Notes under the pieces: model-generated
The model's database searches: none
Told to the model about the DNA's origin: nothing
What the model saw: the letters and a program-made list of their open reading frames with translations, nothing else
Translations under genes and position numbers: made by a program
Source of the DNA: Pegea sp. RAD2-039
Taxonomy: Eukaryota > Chordata > Thaliacea > Salpida > Salpidae
Direction of reading: 5' to 3'
DNA: 64,000 bases
Assembly: GCA_034620365.1 (NCBI GenBank)
Contig: JAQGEQ010000332.1
Coordinates: 124,001 to 188,000, forward strand
Shown: positions 1 through 12,794 of the stretch, piece after piece
Layout: each line of letters begins with the position of its first letter
Numbering within the stretch: position 1 is the first letter of the stretch

Positions 1-2272
1 TTATAAGTATTATCTGTTTATAAAACATTGTTATTAATAATTTTTTTTTTATATTACAGATTACTATCTATTACTAGATATAACAATCTAGACTATATAG
101 ACTAATTATTTAGTTAAACAATTTTATATCTTATTTATATAACAAGAAGTTTTGATTAAACTATGAACACCATACAAATTATTGTTATAAAAAATATTTA
201 GACTTTATATTTAGACTAACTGGTTTAAATTCTTTAAGAGATTCTTTCTTTATATTGAAATAATAATATATTAACTTACTTTGATTTCACTTATTAACTA
301 AGAAGATAGATTTTATCTTGAAAAAAGGTTTTAAAAATAATAATATTTATTATTCAAATTTCTATAATAATAGCATTTCTACTTCTATTGTTAGAAATCT
401 ATTAATAATAACAATCTAAATTTCTATCCAAAAAGAATAAATGTTATTTTAAGATCTTAACTAAAATGACAAAAACGACAACCTAGTTAATGAATTTCTA
501 ATGAGTTTACAACTATTTTAATAAACATAGAATTACATTTCTACAAACCTCATGAGTCCAGGTTCCATTTGCAGTTTTCCAGATGTTAGAAACTATTCTG
601 TGATTACGTTTGGCTCCGCTATTGGTATTAGTGAAAAAGTAATCTTTCCATTTGTTCATTTTTCTGAGAAATAAATTTGTTAATCAAAAAAAATATTTAA
701 TAAAGTTGTAAGATAATTGCTGCAATGCTGTTTAAGTATGTTCCTCTACAGTGTATTATTTTTATATCTCTTATTGTAAATTAATTAAAAAACTAATCTT
801 AATTTGTTTCAAATGAATGCTTTAAACCGTGGAAAAATTAATATACTCAAAATAACAATTAAGATAATAAACAAATAAAAATTGCTTTCTGAAAACTTAG
901 TACACTGGAAATACACTATGCTTCAAACGTTGAGAGAAAAATCAACTAAAATAAATTTAACTACCTAAGCTTTAGACTGACAGGCTTAGTAAAAGGAAAT
1001 AAAAAGTGGCTAGTATAAAATTAGCCGTTTCGAGTTTTCTTATCAAGAATATATTTTAGTTTTATAATATTTTTTGTAAAACAGCTCTTTAAAAAATTCT
1101 TATTTACATTTGTTTATTAACAATAAACATTTTATTAATCAATTGAATATTATTCAATTTAAGAGTAGCAGTTTATTTTCAACGGAATCTTGGAGTCTAA
1201 AAGGCCATATAATGAGTATTTTTTCAAACATAATACTTTCATTTACATTCTAAAATTTAAATTAGTTATTTGCTTTGTTTATTTTGTAAGAAACGATTTA
1301 TTACTTCCTACAGCTAATAAAAATTAACGATAAGGAGTAGAAAGATAAAAAAAGGTCTTAAGTATCATTACTGAGTATATTTGAAATAAAACGAATAAGA
1401 ACACTGCACCGACATAAGTAAAATATAATATGTACTAAAAAAACGTAATACAACAAAATAAATAAAGAACGTGAGAAAACTGGCAGTGTTATACATCATG
1501 TGTAAAAAAATACGTAGATTTTAAACAATTTGGAAAGTTTTTGATATAATGGTGGATTCAAGAAGAAAACTTTTAATCATTGTTATCCAGATAAAAAGGA
1601 CCGTTGCTTAAAGATGTTGTTAAAGTTTTTCAGCGAGTAATTTTTATGGATAGTTCTCTGAGGATGGATGAGATAATAAAAATTTTTAGGTGTTCATTAT
1701 TGTTAAGATAACAAATATTAAAAATCTTTAAAACAATTAAAAGGCCACAAAAAGGCGTTGATTATATAAAGATTTCAATATTGACTTTTAAGACGATCTT
1801 TTTATATCTTCTCTTCCTAAGTAGAAAATAGAAATGGACTTCTTGTAATTTATACAGAGAACTTGTACAGAGATTTAATGGAAGGGTTTGCATGTTTGGA
1901 AGTTTGTTACAAATTTGTTAAATGTTGAAAATTTCTAAAAAACTAGAAAAAATGTGGCTTTTTGTTTACTCTATTAATAGGTATACAATTCCAAATCTAC
2001 CTTTTAATGATGTTAGGAAACCGTTTTACTTCTTTGGTAGAGGCAAAAAAACTGCAGTCAACACCTGATAGAACATCATTGATACCATCATAATTTCCAT
2101 GATTACAATTCTGTTTGCTTGGAATTTGAACAACGAAGGAAAATGTTTGATTAGGCTTGAATTCTATCATGCTGTGAACGCATGTAATTTCAGAAAGCTT
2201 TTATTTATTAACGTTGATAGTGTTCAAGAAATTATGTCAAGAACTTGTTAAAAAAGAACACGATTCAAAGTA
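1..2272. other. AT-rich region without a recognisable gene
   Basis: I see no open frame with family features on either strand. The stretch near 1740-1830 has weak resemblance to 9950-10030, so part of it may be old repeat sequence related to the dispersed family described at 9.4 kb. Nothing else can be supported. Confidence 0.5.
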
Positions 2273-2460
2273 TTAACACTTGATTTGAAAAAGTAACAAT
2301 TTGAGTAGGTTATTGGCATCGAGTGAGCTTACAAAAGTATGGCCTACAATGGCTAAACCAAGATTGTTAAACGATTTTCCCACAATTGTTGAATCAGGGT
2401 TAATTAAATTAATTTTATTAAAATTAAATTCTACTAAAATCACGACACACCACAACCTTC
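2273..2460 (-). mobile_element. LINE ORF2 endonuclease relic
   Basis: The minus-strand open frame of 60 codons aligns by eye with the endonuclease part of the LINE ORF2 at 13.7-15.6 kb. Shared features in order are an FNF-type motif followed by I and NP, then GK.FN, then V...LDANNL, then a Q. These correspond to the region around the GDFN catalytic motif, where the relic reads VEFNF, so the catalytic G and D are lost. The fragment is short, has no flanking open sequence, and is clearly dead. It shows that the same LINE family has older copies in this neighbourhood. Confidence 0.6.
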
Positions 2461-3142
2461 TATAAGGCCTTAATAAATTATTTCTTGAATGTTTAAAATA
2501 AAATTTTTTTACTAATCATAATTTTCTCATTCTTCCTCTTTTTGCTGCAACACTGATGCTAAACTGCATAATTAATCAATAAACACAGCCTTTTTAATTT
2601 TATCTGCATCAGATTTTATCAATTAAACCAAACTATATCTTTAATTACAATAAAATTAATCAAAGAACTTCAGTTTTTTTAAAATTTACACTTAAATGTT
2701 TTAAAGTATAAAATTGAAAATTCTGTTAGACAGCAGTAAAAGCCTTAGAAAATTTTCTACGCAGAGGAATTTGTAAAATTTAGGAAAAAACATTATACTC
2801 AAACATTTGCACGAACAGCAAAACTTTGACTCTTCAATTCAAGCCTTAAAGATTCTTCCATGTTAAAATTGATTATGGTGCTTATTCAGTAAAAATAATT
2901 TAATTACAGGGCGCTCATGACAACTTTCGTTAACCAGTAAGTAAACAACTTTCCAGTGCTTTGACATGATCTAACTTTTTGAATCGAGCCAAAGGTCAAT
3001 TAGAACTTTGATAAGTATAAAAGATCTCCAAATTTCAAAAACAAATACACTTATTGACTGAAAAATTCGTATCAAGTACAGTATTTTTACTTGATTGAGT
3101 CAACGTACTCAAAATAGACGCTTGTAAACCATTCGTCTGATA
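2461..3142. other. AT-rich spacer, nothing recognised
   Basis: No open frame, repeat or RNA gene could be supported here on either strand. Confidence 0.5.
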
Positions 3143-5560
3143 TCACTGTCTCAAGAAGGCTTGTAATGAAGTGTTTACCTGATTAACTGCTTTATCTGAC
3201 ATTGATAAGATATCAAAGTGTGCCTTCGAGTCGAAGCACTCGACAAAGGTGGTTGTATGTGAGTCTATGAATACAATCGACTCAAGAAGGCTTATGTTTA
3301 TTCTGTTTAAATGATAAATTACTTTATACGACAAAGAAAGAATGTGAAAGTAATTGATCGAGTCCAACTACATGAAAAAGCTACTTATGAATAACTTAAA
3401 TTGACTCAATAAAGTGTATCTTTGGTTTTTTAAATGTCTTTCAGTTTATCGAACATTAAATTGATTAGTGTTTGATCTAGTCGAACTATATGCCATGGCT
3501 GCTTGTCAAACGGTCAACAATTAAATCAAACTGAAGAAGAAAATCCATGGGAATTTATAGTATCAGAAGTTTATGGAGTATCAAAGTGTTTGATTGAGCC
3601 GAATTAATCAACAATGCCACATGTAGGCCGTACTTTTAGTAGAAGTTTTGAAAGTTTTCTAACATTTTTTGCTGTCTTCTGTATAGCTGGTGATTTCATT
3701 GTCATGAAAGACTCCAATTAAAAAATCTTGTTTACCAACTTTAATTCATTTAAATTAATAAAGCTACAAAACCCTATAAATAAATTACTTTCTAGATCTT
3801 GTAAAGCGATTTAACAAATGTTTATTATTCTATGATATTTATGTGAATGATATTGGAAATAGTGACACGCTTTGATTGATCTTATAATAATTTAAAGATT
3901 AGTTTGGTATGGTTGATAAAATCAAAATTTAAAGTAAAAAAATTATTAATTATAAGTTTAAAGATTAATTATTAATTTATGCATCTCTTGTATTATAGCA
4001 CCAGTCTTGCAACTAAAAGACCATAACAATAACAATTTATATTTACTAGAAAAAGTTAAGCTTAAGCATTTAAAAAACAAACTTTTTGTTATAAAAGTTA
4101 TACAAAACTTTAGTTCGTTTCAAGGTTAGAAATAATAAATGAACTAACAAAATCAATTCCTACATCTCTAAATGTGACTCCTCAATCCTTTCTCAAAAAA
4201 TAAACTATTACAAAATTTACCACCACCAATTTTATTTGACTAAATAATTAAACATATAATGAAAAAGCTTGAAGTTATTGAAGAAGAAAGAAAACTAGCG
4301 TCAATTTTGATTTGAAAATTAATTTTAAGCTGCAATATACCATTTGAAAAGAATATTATTGTTACATTTAATCTTACTTAATAGTAAAAAGATCTAATTG
4401 TTCTCATTCCTTTAGGCTCTTCTATAATGAAGTTGAGATGTTAGGATTTTCAACATCCGTCTGATGAGGAAGAGGGGCTTTTCTTTTCTTGTAACATCGA
4501 AATGCCAACAAGAGCACAATCAACAGCCCAAGGACTAAAACTAGGATTGCTAGTAAAATCAAAAACAATATTTCAAACTTAAAGTAAATAGATATTAAAA
4601 AAATGTTTGATATAAACTTTAATTGTTTGGAAAAAAGTAAATTTGTATTTTTAGAAAACAAATTTTTTTAGCAATTGAACTTCAGTTAACTTATTTTACA
4701 AAAGTAAGTTTAAAGCAAATTATATTTTTTGTAATGTATTACTCACGTCCAATAGCTGGAGGTTTTGAAGTAGAAAAAGCAAGTGCTTCACCATCCCAAT
4801 CTGCAAAATTGATTACTATCATTTATAATTTTAAGAAGAAAACATTAAATGAAATTTAGAAAATAGATTCGCTTACCGTTAATTGTCACTTGATTAGGCT
4901 TACTGTTGCAAAACTCAGTGTAGCAACAGTAACTCCTATATCTGGTGGTATTAGGAAACGTACATTCAAATGGTACGCCTCCAAAGAGAGTGGACTCTTT
5001 GGACGCACAGCCATAAAAACTCTGTTCCTTTTTTATCATGTAAAAACAAATGAATATTAACTAAGATAGTATAATAAAACAAAAAAATAGTTTTTAAAAT
5101 AAATGCTTTATCTGATAAAAATTTTGATTTCACCTTCATGTTTGGGGGTTTTTCCCACTCGGAAATACAACCATATGAAGTAATGCAAAAAGGTGCACCA
5201 CTTTCATTTCGGATGCAGTTATCTTTAATTTCCTCAGCCAAGTTACCTCGGCACCAACATTTATAAGATTTGCTCATTCTGTTGTAAATTATTATATTTA
5301 TCTACTATTACCTGCAAAATAAATAAAAAATAAGTCCTTTGAAGTCATAAAACTTCATAAATATAGTAAATAATAAAGTTACAAGATGATCAAAAATAAA
5401 AAAAGATTCTATTAAAGTGAAAGTATTTATAAGAGAAAGAACTTATCAATCATTATTAGAAATAATCAGAAGTTGTTAACAAATATCTTAATTTATATAA
5501 TTATAAAAAAACATCAAGACGCATTTTTATACAGAAATTTTCTTAAGTTTAAAATCTCTT
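3143..5560. repeat. Segmental duplication, block A (direct copy of block C)
   Basis: This block holds receptor-like gene copy A and its flanks. It is colinear, in direct orientation, with about 53.6-56.0 kb. Matching landmarks are the short minus-strand frame at 3143-3367 against 53567-53803, the stretch around 3470-3720 against 53940-54190, the stretch at 3825-4000 against 54297-54460, all four coding exons, and the sequence upstream of the first exon to about 5560. The part from about 3825 to 4560 is also matched at 11.70-12.43 kb (block B). The copies differ by many substitutions and small indels, so the duplication is not recent. Confidence 0.85.
4422..5277 (-). CDS. Kinase-less TGF-beta type I receptor-like membrane protein, copy A
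   Basis: Hand-built exons on the minus strand: 5277-5134, 5027-4877, 4800-4747 and 4549-4422, with phases 0, 1 and 1 at the junctions, giving 158 residues from the first Met. The ectodomain has ten cysteines in the order of the activin/BMP type I receptor domain: KCWC, then a Cys, FC, GC, GC, EC, CC and FCN at the end (CCYTEFCN). A spacer exon follows, then a membrane helix (about residues 117-133) and a basic RCYKKRK start to a tail of about 25 residues. There is no GS box or kinase, so by layout it is a decoy of the BAMBI kind; that role is inferred. The last exon uses the acceptor CTAG before CAATCC; the more obvious upstream acceptor gives an immediate stop. The tail stops earlier than in copies B and C. 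No signal peptide can be joined simply: an in-frame TAG lies upstream of the Met. It could be a decaying copy. Confidence 0.65.
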
Positions 5561-5996
5561 AAAATCAAATAGTTTTAATTATATAAGTTTTTTTTTTAGA
5601 AAAAAAATAATTTCATCTAATATTAAATTAAAATTACATTAAGCTAATTAAAAATTAAGCATTACTACACAAATAATTAATAAATAAACAGTGGTTTTTT
5701 AAATCTATCTAACACCATTATTAATATAATTAATGTGGTTAATTTTTGTATGTTAATTGTAGGTATTATTAAATAAATGAAAGATAAAGTTATTTTAAAA
5801 ACAAAAAATAGTAGGCTGTAAACAAATCCACATCATTAAAACAATTCTTAAATCTTAATTGCTTTTCTGATAAAAAATTTTGATAAAAATTTTAAGATTT
5901 AATTTTAGCTTATCTGAACTGAGGTTTGAAGCCTGAAAATATTTCTGAAAAGTTCACAAATTATATTTTATAAAGCAATCGACATAAACTGAAACT

Positions 5997-7830
5997 ATGT
6001 CCAACGTCTGGCATCACGTAAAGACCGATGAATTGCTTCATAATTTAAAATGGCCAAGCAAAATCATTCTTCAGTCGAATATATTTGACAGCCAGCCAGG
6101 CTTCTCTTTATACTTAGAAATGATCGAACACTTTGACCTCAAGTCAAGGTTCGGAAAAACATGTGACCATTTAAAAACAACAAATAAACCAGTTTTCAAA
6201 ACAACAAAGTTTTTCAACTAAACATATTTCTAAGTAGTTCGAGTAGATTTAATTTTGAAATCGAAGCAAAAGGAGTTAAAATTTTTAAATATTTAAAAAG
6301 ACCAAGTGCAGTTGTTTTAAAGTCAATGATTTTACAATAAAAAAGTTTAGTCACAAAAATTTCACTGCGAAAAGAAAACAGTTAAATTATCAAAAATAAA
6401 TTTAAAAAAATTATCTTAGCACAATTGCTCAACTAATCAAGCTATACAAATTTTTCAAATTAAAATTTTTTTATTATTCTTCATAATTTATTCGCTAAAT
6501 ATACATTTTTAAAATCAAAGCAGAATTTGTGTGCGATTTTGAGCCACTATTTTAAAATAATCACTTGTTTAATTTATGATTTATACTGAATTTTATAGGG
6601 ATTTTAATAGCTAGGCCAAATTATATTTGATTTTATAAATAATCAATTAATATTTAACTGAATAGTTGCAAAGTTTAGAAAAATAAGTTGCTTACGAATA
6701 TCTTTATTTGTAATTATTTACACCAAGAAAATTTTCGAACAAAGATGTAAAAACATTAGATTTTTTATACTAACGTTTTATTACCTATAATTTAAAGTCA
6801 TAAATATGTTAATTTATAAATCCACTATTACCAGGCTTTTCCAGAACACCAAGGGTTTGACCAAAGCTAGCCTTATATTTCTAATTATTTATTGAATAGA
6901 TTAGATCATTAATATTTATTTTAAAACCCGGGTTGAAAGTCCTATCTCATACAACATAAATATTTTGATATTTTTTGTGTTAACCAAAGTTTTTGGGAAC
7001 AATTGTAAATGATAGCTCACTAAAATTCCATTCTAGCAACTTAAAGTTTATTTTGTCTGTTATTGTTCTGTGTTTATTTCTCATGTCAGTTTTTGACAAT
7101 TTGTTTTGCAGTTTCGTTATGTCCAACATCTAGCATCACCTGAAAGTCCGATAAAATGCTTGATAATTTAAAATGACCAAACAAAAACCTTATTCAGTCG
7201 AAAATATTTGTCAACTAGCTGACCAAAGGCTTCTTCCAGTACTTAGAAATGATCGAACACTTTGACCTCAAGTCAAGGTTCGGAAAAACATGTGACCATT
7301 TAAAATCAACAAATAAACCAGTTTTCAAAACAACAAAGCTTATTAACTAAACTTTAAAATATATTTTACGTAGTTCGACTAGATTTAGTTTTGACATCGA
7401 AGCAGATGGATAAAAAATATCTAAGCATTTAAAAAGACTAAGTTCAGGTGCTTTAAAGTCAACGATTTTACAATAAAAAGGTTTAGTCAAACAAATTTCC
7501 TGTTATTACCCATAATTCAAGGTAATAAAAATGTTAATTTTTAAATCCAGTCTTACCAAGCTTTTCCAGACCATCTGTTTGGTCAAAGCCAGCTTTATTT
7601 TTCTAATTTTTTCTTGAATAAATTATTTCATTATAATTTATTTTATATTTTAATATTTAAACTTCCTATCTCATAATGAATAAATATTTTGATAGTTTTT
7701 GTGCTAACCAAAGTTTTTGGGTACAATTTAAAATGATAATTTACTAAAATCCCATTCTTACAACTTAAAGTTTATTTTGTGTTTTTCTCATGTTTGTATT
7801 ATAAAACTTTGTTTCGCAGTTTTCTGATGT
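5997..7830. repeat. Tandem duplication of about 1.1 kb
   Basis: The segment from about 5996 to 7080 is repeated, diverged, from about 7118 to 7830. The clearest match is 6110-6225 against 7240-7350, where a run of roughly 60 bases around GACCTCAAGTCAAGGTTCGG is identical. The second half also matches (6770-7080 against 7500-7800). The first copy holds a plus-strand open frame of 74 codons at 5997-6221; in the second copy the frame is broken by indels and stops. I do not recognise the encoded peptide, and I do not call it a gene. Confidence 0.75.
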
Positions 7831-9419
7831 TTTAATTAAAGATAAATTTCATATTTAACAGAAACTCTTAATTTTGTGCGAAAAATAGAAAAAAATCCTT
7901 ATCTCAACCAACCTTAATTATAAAATAAAATATTTGTTTCAATAGGATTATGTCAAGCTAAGTATGAAGTTAGAAGCAAAAACAAAAAAATGTTCTTAAT
8001 AAACTTACATTATTCAATTAAATTGACCTTAAAATTTTTTCGAATATAAATATAAAGATTTGTAGAAAAAAAAATAAGAATTTGTCCGGATATTGATGTA
8101 TGAGATTTTCAATTAATTTATATAAAAATAGGAGAGAAGGTAAAACAACCGATAAATTCTGCTTACTTTATCGTCTACAGGGTTAAGTCAAGCGTAGCAA
8201 GTGAGTATTTACCTTTATAAGATATCTGTGGAAAAGAATAAATTATCATATTTGAATAACCGGAAACGTTTCTGGAAAAAAGATAATTAAATTCAAAAGA
8301 TATATTTTCAACTTCAATTAAAATTTACATGCAAAAAAATATTCCAAAAATTAATTTCTGAGACTAAAAACAAATTTCTCTTGAAATTTAAAAAGAATTA
8401 GAAAAAATAAAAGAAAGAGATAGATTTTATGATAAAAAAGTGATCATTATAATAAGTAATGACATTCTTTTTTTTTGATAAGTGAAAACTTAAATCGAAA
8501 TCAAATTCATAATTTTTACAAAAGGTCATTTAATATAAAACTATTAAATTGAAACTACATTCAAAAATTGTACTTTGATTTTTCGTGATTATAATTTATT
8601 TTGTTCCTTTAAAAGGGTATTAAATTTATAAAATAGCAACTTTAAAATAATTTATAAACTTAAGTCCAAAATTTATCAAGAATTTTTGAATGTTATCACT
8701 TTAAACGTCAAATAAAAATAGATTCACTCTAGCATAAGTCTTGATGGTATCTAAGATAATGATGAATTTCTTTCAAATGTTTAATAAGAATCATAGACAG
8801 GAAAATAAAAATTTTAAAAGTTTCTCGTGAGAAAAAAATATGATACAAATCTCAGAAAACTGTTTTGATTTATTGTATTTTGCTCATCCATTACAACAGA
8901 AAAACTACTCACAGATTATATTAAATCGAATTGAATTTAAGATTTTAACCCATTGTTAACTTTGTTAAGAAATAAATTTTATTTTGCTAAAGATTAAAAA
9001 GATAAATTCAAATTTTCTTAGCATATTTGCCGGTAAAAAAGTAAATATACTTGTAAAAGTTTTTAAAGAAGAATCAAATTTGATAAATAATCACCTGTCT
9101 ACATCTCTTACTAGAAGATGTTTGAGATTGCTGAGTAGATTCTATATAATTTTCTTTCCTGTGCACTTTGGTTTGCTACAGATGTTGTTTTCTACCTTTT
9201 TTCTCTACGCTCTGCAATCTACTGCATTGTAAACATAGTGAGCATTTGGTTCATAAATAAGAATTAAATTCTATTGGTTATCCTGTTAACGTTTAAAGAT
9301 AACTAGCTAACCACAAATAAAATTTTTCAAACATAAGGAAATTTTGATTAAAAAGGGAAATCAGTAAATTTGTAATACAATGCAAAACATCATGTTACAA
9401 TGCTGATAGAGATAAATAT
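7831..9419. other. AT-rich region without a recognisable gene
   Basis: A plus-strand frame of 82 codons at 8984-9232 ends in a hydrophobic segment, but it has no family match, no clear start context and no splice partner that I can see. Nothing else stands out. Confidence 0.4.
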
Positions 9420-10465
9420 TTTACAAAATGTTTTAAGAAGAGCTAGAGGATTCAAAAATTAGTTTAATTTAAACGCTCAATGAGCTTTAAAGGGCGATAA
9501 TCGATCTCATAAGTAATCTGATATCAAGTTATTAACCTAATAATGAAGTTAAATGTAAAACCACGAGTTAAAATAAGTATAAATGAACTGATAAATTCTT
9601 TTAAGTTACAATCTTGAATTATTACTTTTCTAAAAACTTGTTAAGTTAAAAGGAATCTCTATCTTTAGTTTTAAAGTATAGTTTTATAGGATTTATTTAT
9701 TATGGGAACGAAAATAACTTCTTCAAAACATGTCAATTTTAGGGTTATCAAAAAATGATTCTTGATGTTAAGTAAGATAACCACAACTGTCTTTAGGGCG
9801 CCAAGTTTCCTCTCAAATTTCATAAAAGCTGTTACAAAGGCAATAAGGTTGGTAAGCGGCTTAATATTGATCAAGAGCCTCAGAGAACGTATGGGAGGTT
9901 ACAATTTGTATAGTAATCTGTAAAGTTATTGGGTTGTGTTAATAGGTCAAATAAAAGGCTTTGATTTGGCAAAGATTTAATATTTAGTTTTTAGAGACGC
10001 TCTTCGTATGAAGAAAGTACATGCTACATCTAAGAAAAGCTTTTTGATGAATGATCTTTAGACGTATTCAAGCCCTGTATTACTTTTTTTATGGTGAGGA
10101 CAGCTTACGCTATGAGTTGAAAATTAAATTAGATTAGAGTTTAGTTCTAATTTACGACTGATGTTTGTTTTTATTTTCAACTTTATGTAAGTATAATAAA
10201 AATTATGGTTTTTTCTTAACTAAAGAAAGATTAGCGGCCGAGAATAATTATTTTAGTTTGAATGATTAGAATACGAAACATTTTTAAAATCAGATTTTAA
10301 GCATTATACTTTTGTGTTATGGTAAAATAACAATAACAATTAAAATATTAATGTTGATAGTCTATTACAAGTTGCATTCATCTATACTCCGAAAAAAAGT
10401 CCAAGCATACTAATCATTGCTGTCATGTAAGCAAGAAGAAAAAAAGCAGTATGTTTACGTTAATG
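9420..10465. repeat. Dispersed repeat family R1, longest copy
   Basis: The left part (9420-9800) is repeated at 15613-16002, and the right parts (9825-9875 and 10265-10460) are repeated, joined together, at 34455-34710. The minus-strand frame at 9671-9874 is partly conserved in the 15.6-kb copy (the peptide FEEVIFVPII is kept), which suggests the family once coded for protein on the minus strand. A reverse-transcriptase 3' part is possible but I could not align the diagnostic motifs, so the class stays open. Confidence 0.6.
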
Positions 10466-11259
10466 AATGAAAAATCTAAGAAATAATATGTTTTAAGTTT
10501 TTTTTTATAGATTCAAGCTTATTTTGTAAACAATGCATTGGTAGTTGTATCTTTTAGTATTAAGTTAAATATAAAAGCAAAGGACAATCTACCTACTTCT
10601 GTTGTATTAAATAGTTAAGTAACAGAGTAGCTACAAACTTGCAGCATTTATACTTTTAAAGTTTTCTTCAAAAATGCTTAAACTACCATATCTGTTTTGT
10701 ATTACTATTTTTCATATTATCAAATCTTATTAATTTTTAACATTAGCACGTGACTACACAGCGTTTTGTTAGTGGATAATAAATTGCAATGTTGTTTTGT
10801 TCTTATATTTGTGTTTGTTTGTTCTATACTAATAGTTCTATTTGTTGTTAATGCATCGAAATGTTTATTTTTTACGAAGACATTAATTATAAATCGGCAT
10901 TGATTAATCTTGCATATAAATTGACTGTTTGAATTTTGTTTATAAACGGTCAATTCAAATGCATGATTTTCATTTGCACTGATCTTCAAAAAAGAGGTTG
11001 TTTTATTGTTTTTTTCGTTGTTGTTTTATTGTTGATAACTTGAACAGATAGTCACCGAGGAATCGAGACATCTTGTAAAAACGTGATTGAAAGTTAATAA
11101 CTTTGTATCAGTTTCTTTCAACGTCAGCATAATTAATAAATCTATATAATGACAACTCGCAATTGAGAACGGGATGAAAACGTCATTATATTTACTTTTC
11201 TAAAATATAGTCTCATCGTCTGAACTCTTTAAGTCCTCTAAGAAGAAAAAAGCTTATTA
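10466..11259. other. AT-rich spacer
   Basis: No gene recognised. A short T/G-rich stretch near 10998-11035 resembles the 11-bp minisatellite unit at 19 kb but is not a tandem array. A minus-strand frame of 89 codons at 10720-10989 has no features I recognise. Confidence 0.4.
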
Positions 11260-11640
11260 GAAGATCAGTGAACACTAGTAATTCAACGTTTAATTTAATC
11301 AAATAAAAATTGATTTGAAAATCAGTTGTTTACAAATAAACAATCTATTTCATCTCATACAGTTCTAAGTAAATTCTACAATTATATGATTTTATATGAA
11401 GAATCTAATTTACGTGATAGAAGACAATCTGACATTTTGTGGTTACTTAAGTTTTTGTTGAAAACAAAGAAGTATCTCAAAAAGTTTTGAAAGTTGTAGC
11501 TTACAATTCTTCCTAAACTCTCTTGATATCTGTTGCTAATAACTAAAAATCAAAGTACTCAAATTTCTTTACACTTATATAGACCACAAATTATCTTTAA
11601 TTTCAATGAGAAAATCTTTTATTGGCAATAAAACTATAAA
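11260..11640. repeat. Dispersed repeat family R2, copy 1
   Basis: This stretch is homologous, in direct orientation, to about 20026-20640. Landmarks shared by both are TTTTATATGAAGAA, GTTGTAGCTTACA, a GATATCT element and AATCTTTTATTG at the end. No coding potential is seen. Confidence 0.65.
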
Positions 11641-11697
11641 ATCCCATAAATTAATATTTTTCTAAAGTTTTTAAAGCTAATTAAAATTTTTTTATAT

Positions 11698-12430
11698 TTC
11701 TATGATATTTATGTGAAAGGTATTGGAAATAGTGACAGGCTTTGATTGATCTTATAATAATTTAAAGATTAGTTTACTACGGTTGATATAATCAAAATTT
11801 AAAGAAAAAAAATTATTTAAGATAAGTTTACAGATTAATTATTAATTTATGCATCTCTTGTATTATAGCACCAGTCTTGCAACTAAAAGACCATAACAAT
11901 AACAATTTATATTTAGCAGAAAAAGTTAAGCTTAAACATTTAAAAAACAAACTTTTTGTTATAAGAGTTATACAAAAATTTAATTCGTTTCATGGTTAGA
12001 AATAATAACTTAACTGAAAAAATCAATTCCTACATCTCTAAATGTGTCTATTCAATCTTTTTCCAAAAATTAAAGTACTTCAAAAATTACCACCACCAAT
12101 TTTATTTGACTAAACAATTAAACATATGATGAAAAGACTTGAAGTTATTGAAGAAGAAAGAAAACTAGCTTCAATATTGATATGAAGAATTATTCTAAGC
12201 TCCATTACACCATTGTAGAAGAATACTAGTGTTAAATTTCATCTTACTCCTTAGTAAAAATATCTACTTTGATTCCTTTAGGCTCTTATATAAGGAAGCT
12301 GAAATGCTAGGATTTTCAACATCCGTCTGATGAGGAAGAGGGGCTTTTCTTTTCTTGTAACATCGAAATGCCAACAAGAACACAATCATCAGCCCAAAGA
12401 ATAAAATTAGGATTGCTAGTAAAAGAATAA
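11698..12430. repeat. Segmental duplication, block B (partial)
   Basis: A third, shorter copy of the block that carries the receptor-like genes. It matches 3825-4560 (block A) and 54297-55055 (block C). It contains the 3' flank and the last exon only; beyond about 12430 the similarity stops, and LINE sequence follows at about 12.6-12.8 kb. Confidence 0.8.
12264..12415 (-). pseudogene. Orphan last exon of the receptor-like family, copy B
   Basis: The minus-strand frame is open for 50 codons plus stop behind the same CTAG acceptor used in copies A and C. It encodes the membrane helix (GLMIVFLLAF), the basic RCYKKRK stop-transfer segment and a tail that ends KSLKESK. Codon by codon it is closer to copy A in the RCYKKRKAPLPHQTDVENP part, but its tail runs on past the point where copy A stops, as in copy C. 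None of the ectodomain exons is present upstream; a LINE begins a few hundred bases away. It is probably a gene remnant, though the exon itself has no lesion. Confidence 0.75.
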
Positions 12431-12794
12431 AAAATATTTAATACATAACATAAATTCTATTTGAATAAGGTTATTCAGGTTATAGGTTGTTAGGATAACA
12501 AATTTATTCTGATATTGCTTATAAGCTTTGATAAAACTGTTTTCAGTAAAGGATTTGTATATTTTTTGTGATCATATCTGGATTAGAAATCAATTTGGAC
12601 TTTTTATCATCTTCAATTTCTATATACTCTATTTGAATAACTGCTAATAAGCTGTGATTAAGTTTTGTGGTGTATTTATTAATTATATTTTATTAACTTG
12701 GTATATTTGTTTATATATTTATTTATATACAAATCACATACAATTATCTGACTTATAAATTTCATACTTTGGTGGGAGTTACTAAAAATCTATC

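Noticed and set aside
3143-3367. Minus-strand frame conserved at 53567-53803
   Set aside because: The conservation is explained by the block A and C duplication; length and ends differ and no gene features are seen.
4422-4661. Start of the membrane exon at TTTAAG before TTTGAA, or an independent 79-residue membrane protein
   Set aside because: That acceptor gives an immediate stop after the preceding exon in copies A and C. The CTAG acceptor inside the frame restores phase in both copies and is present in copy B.
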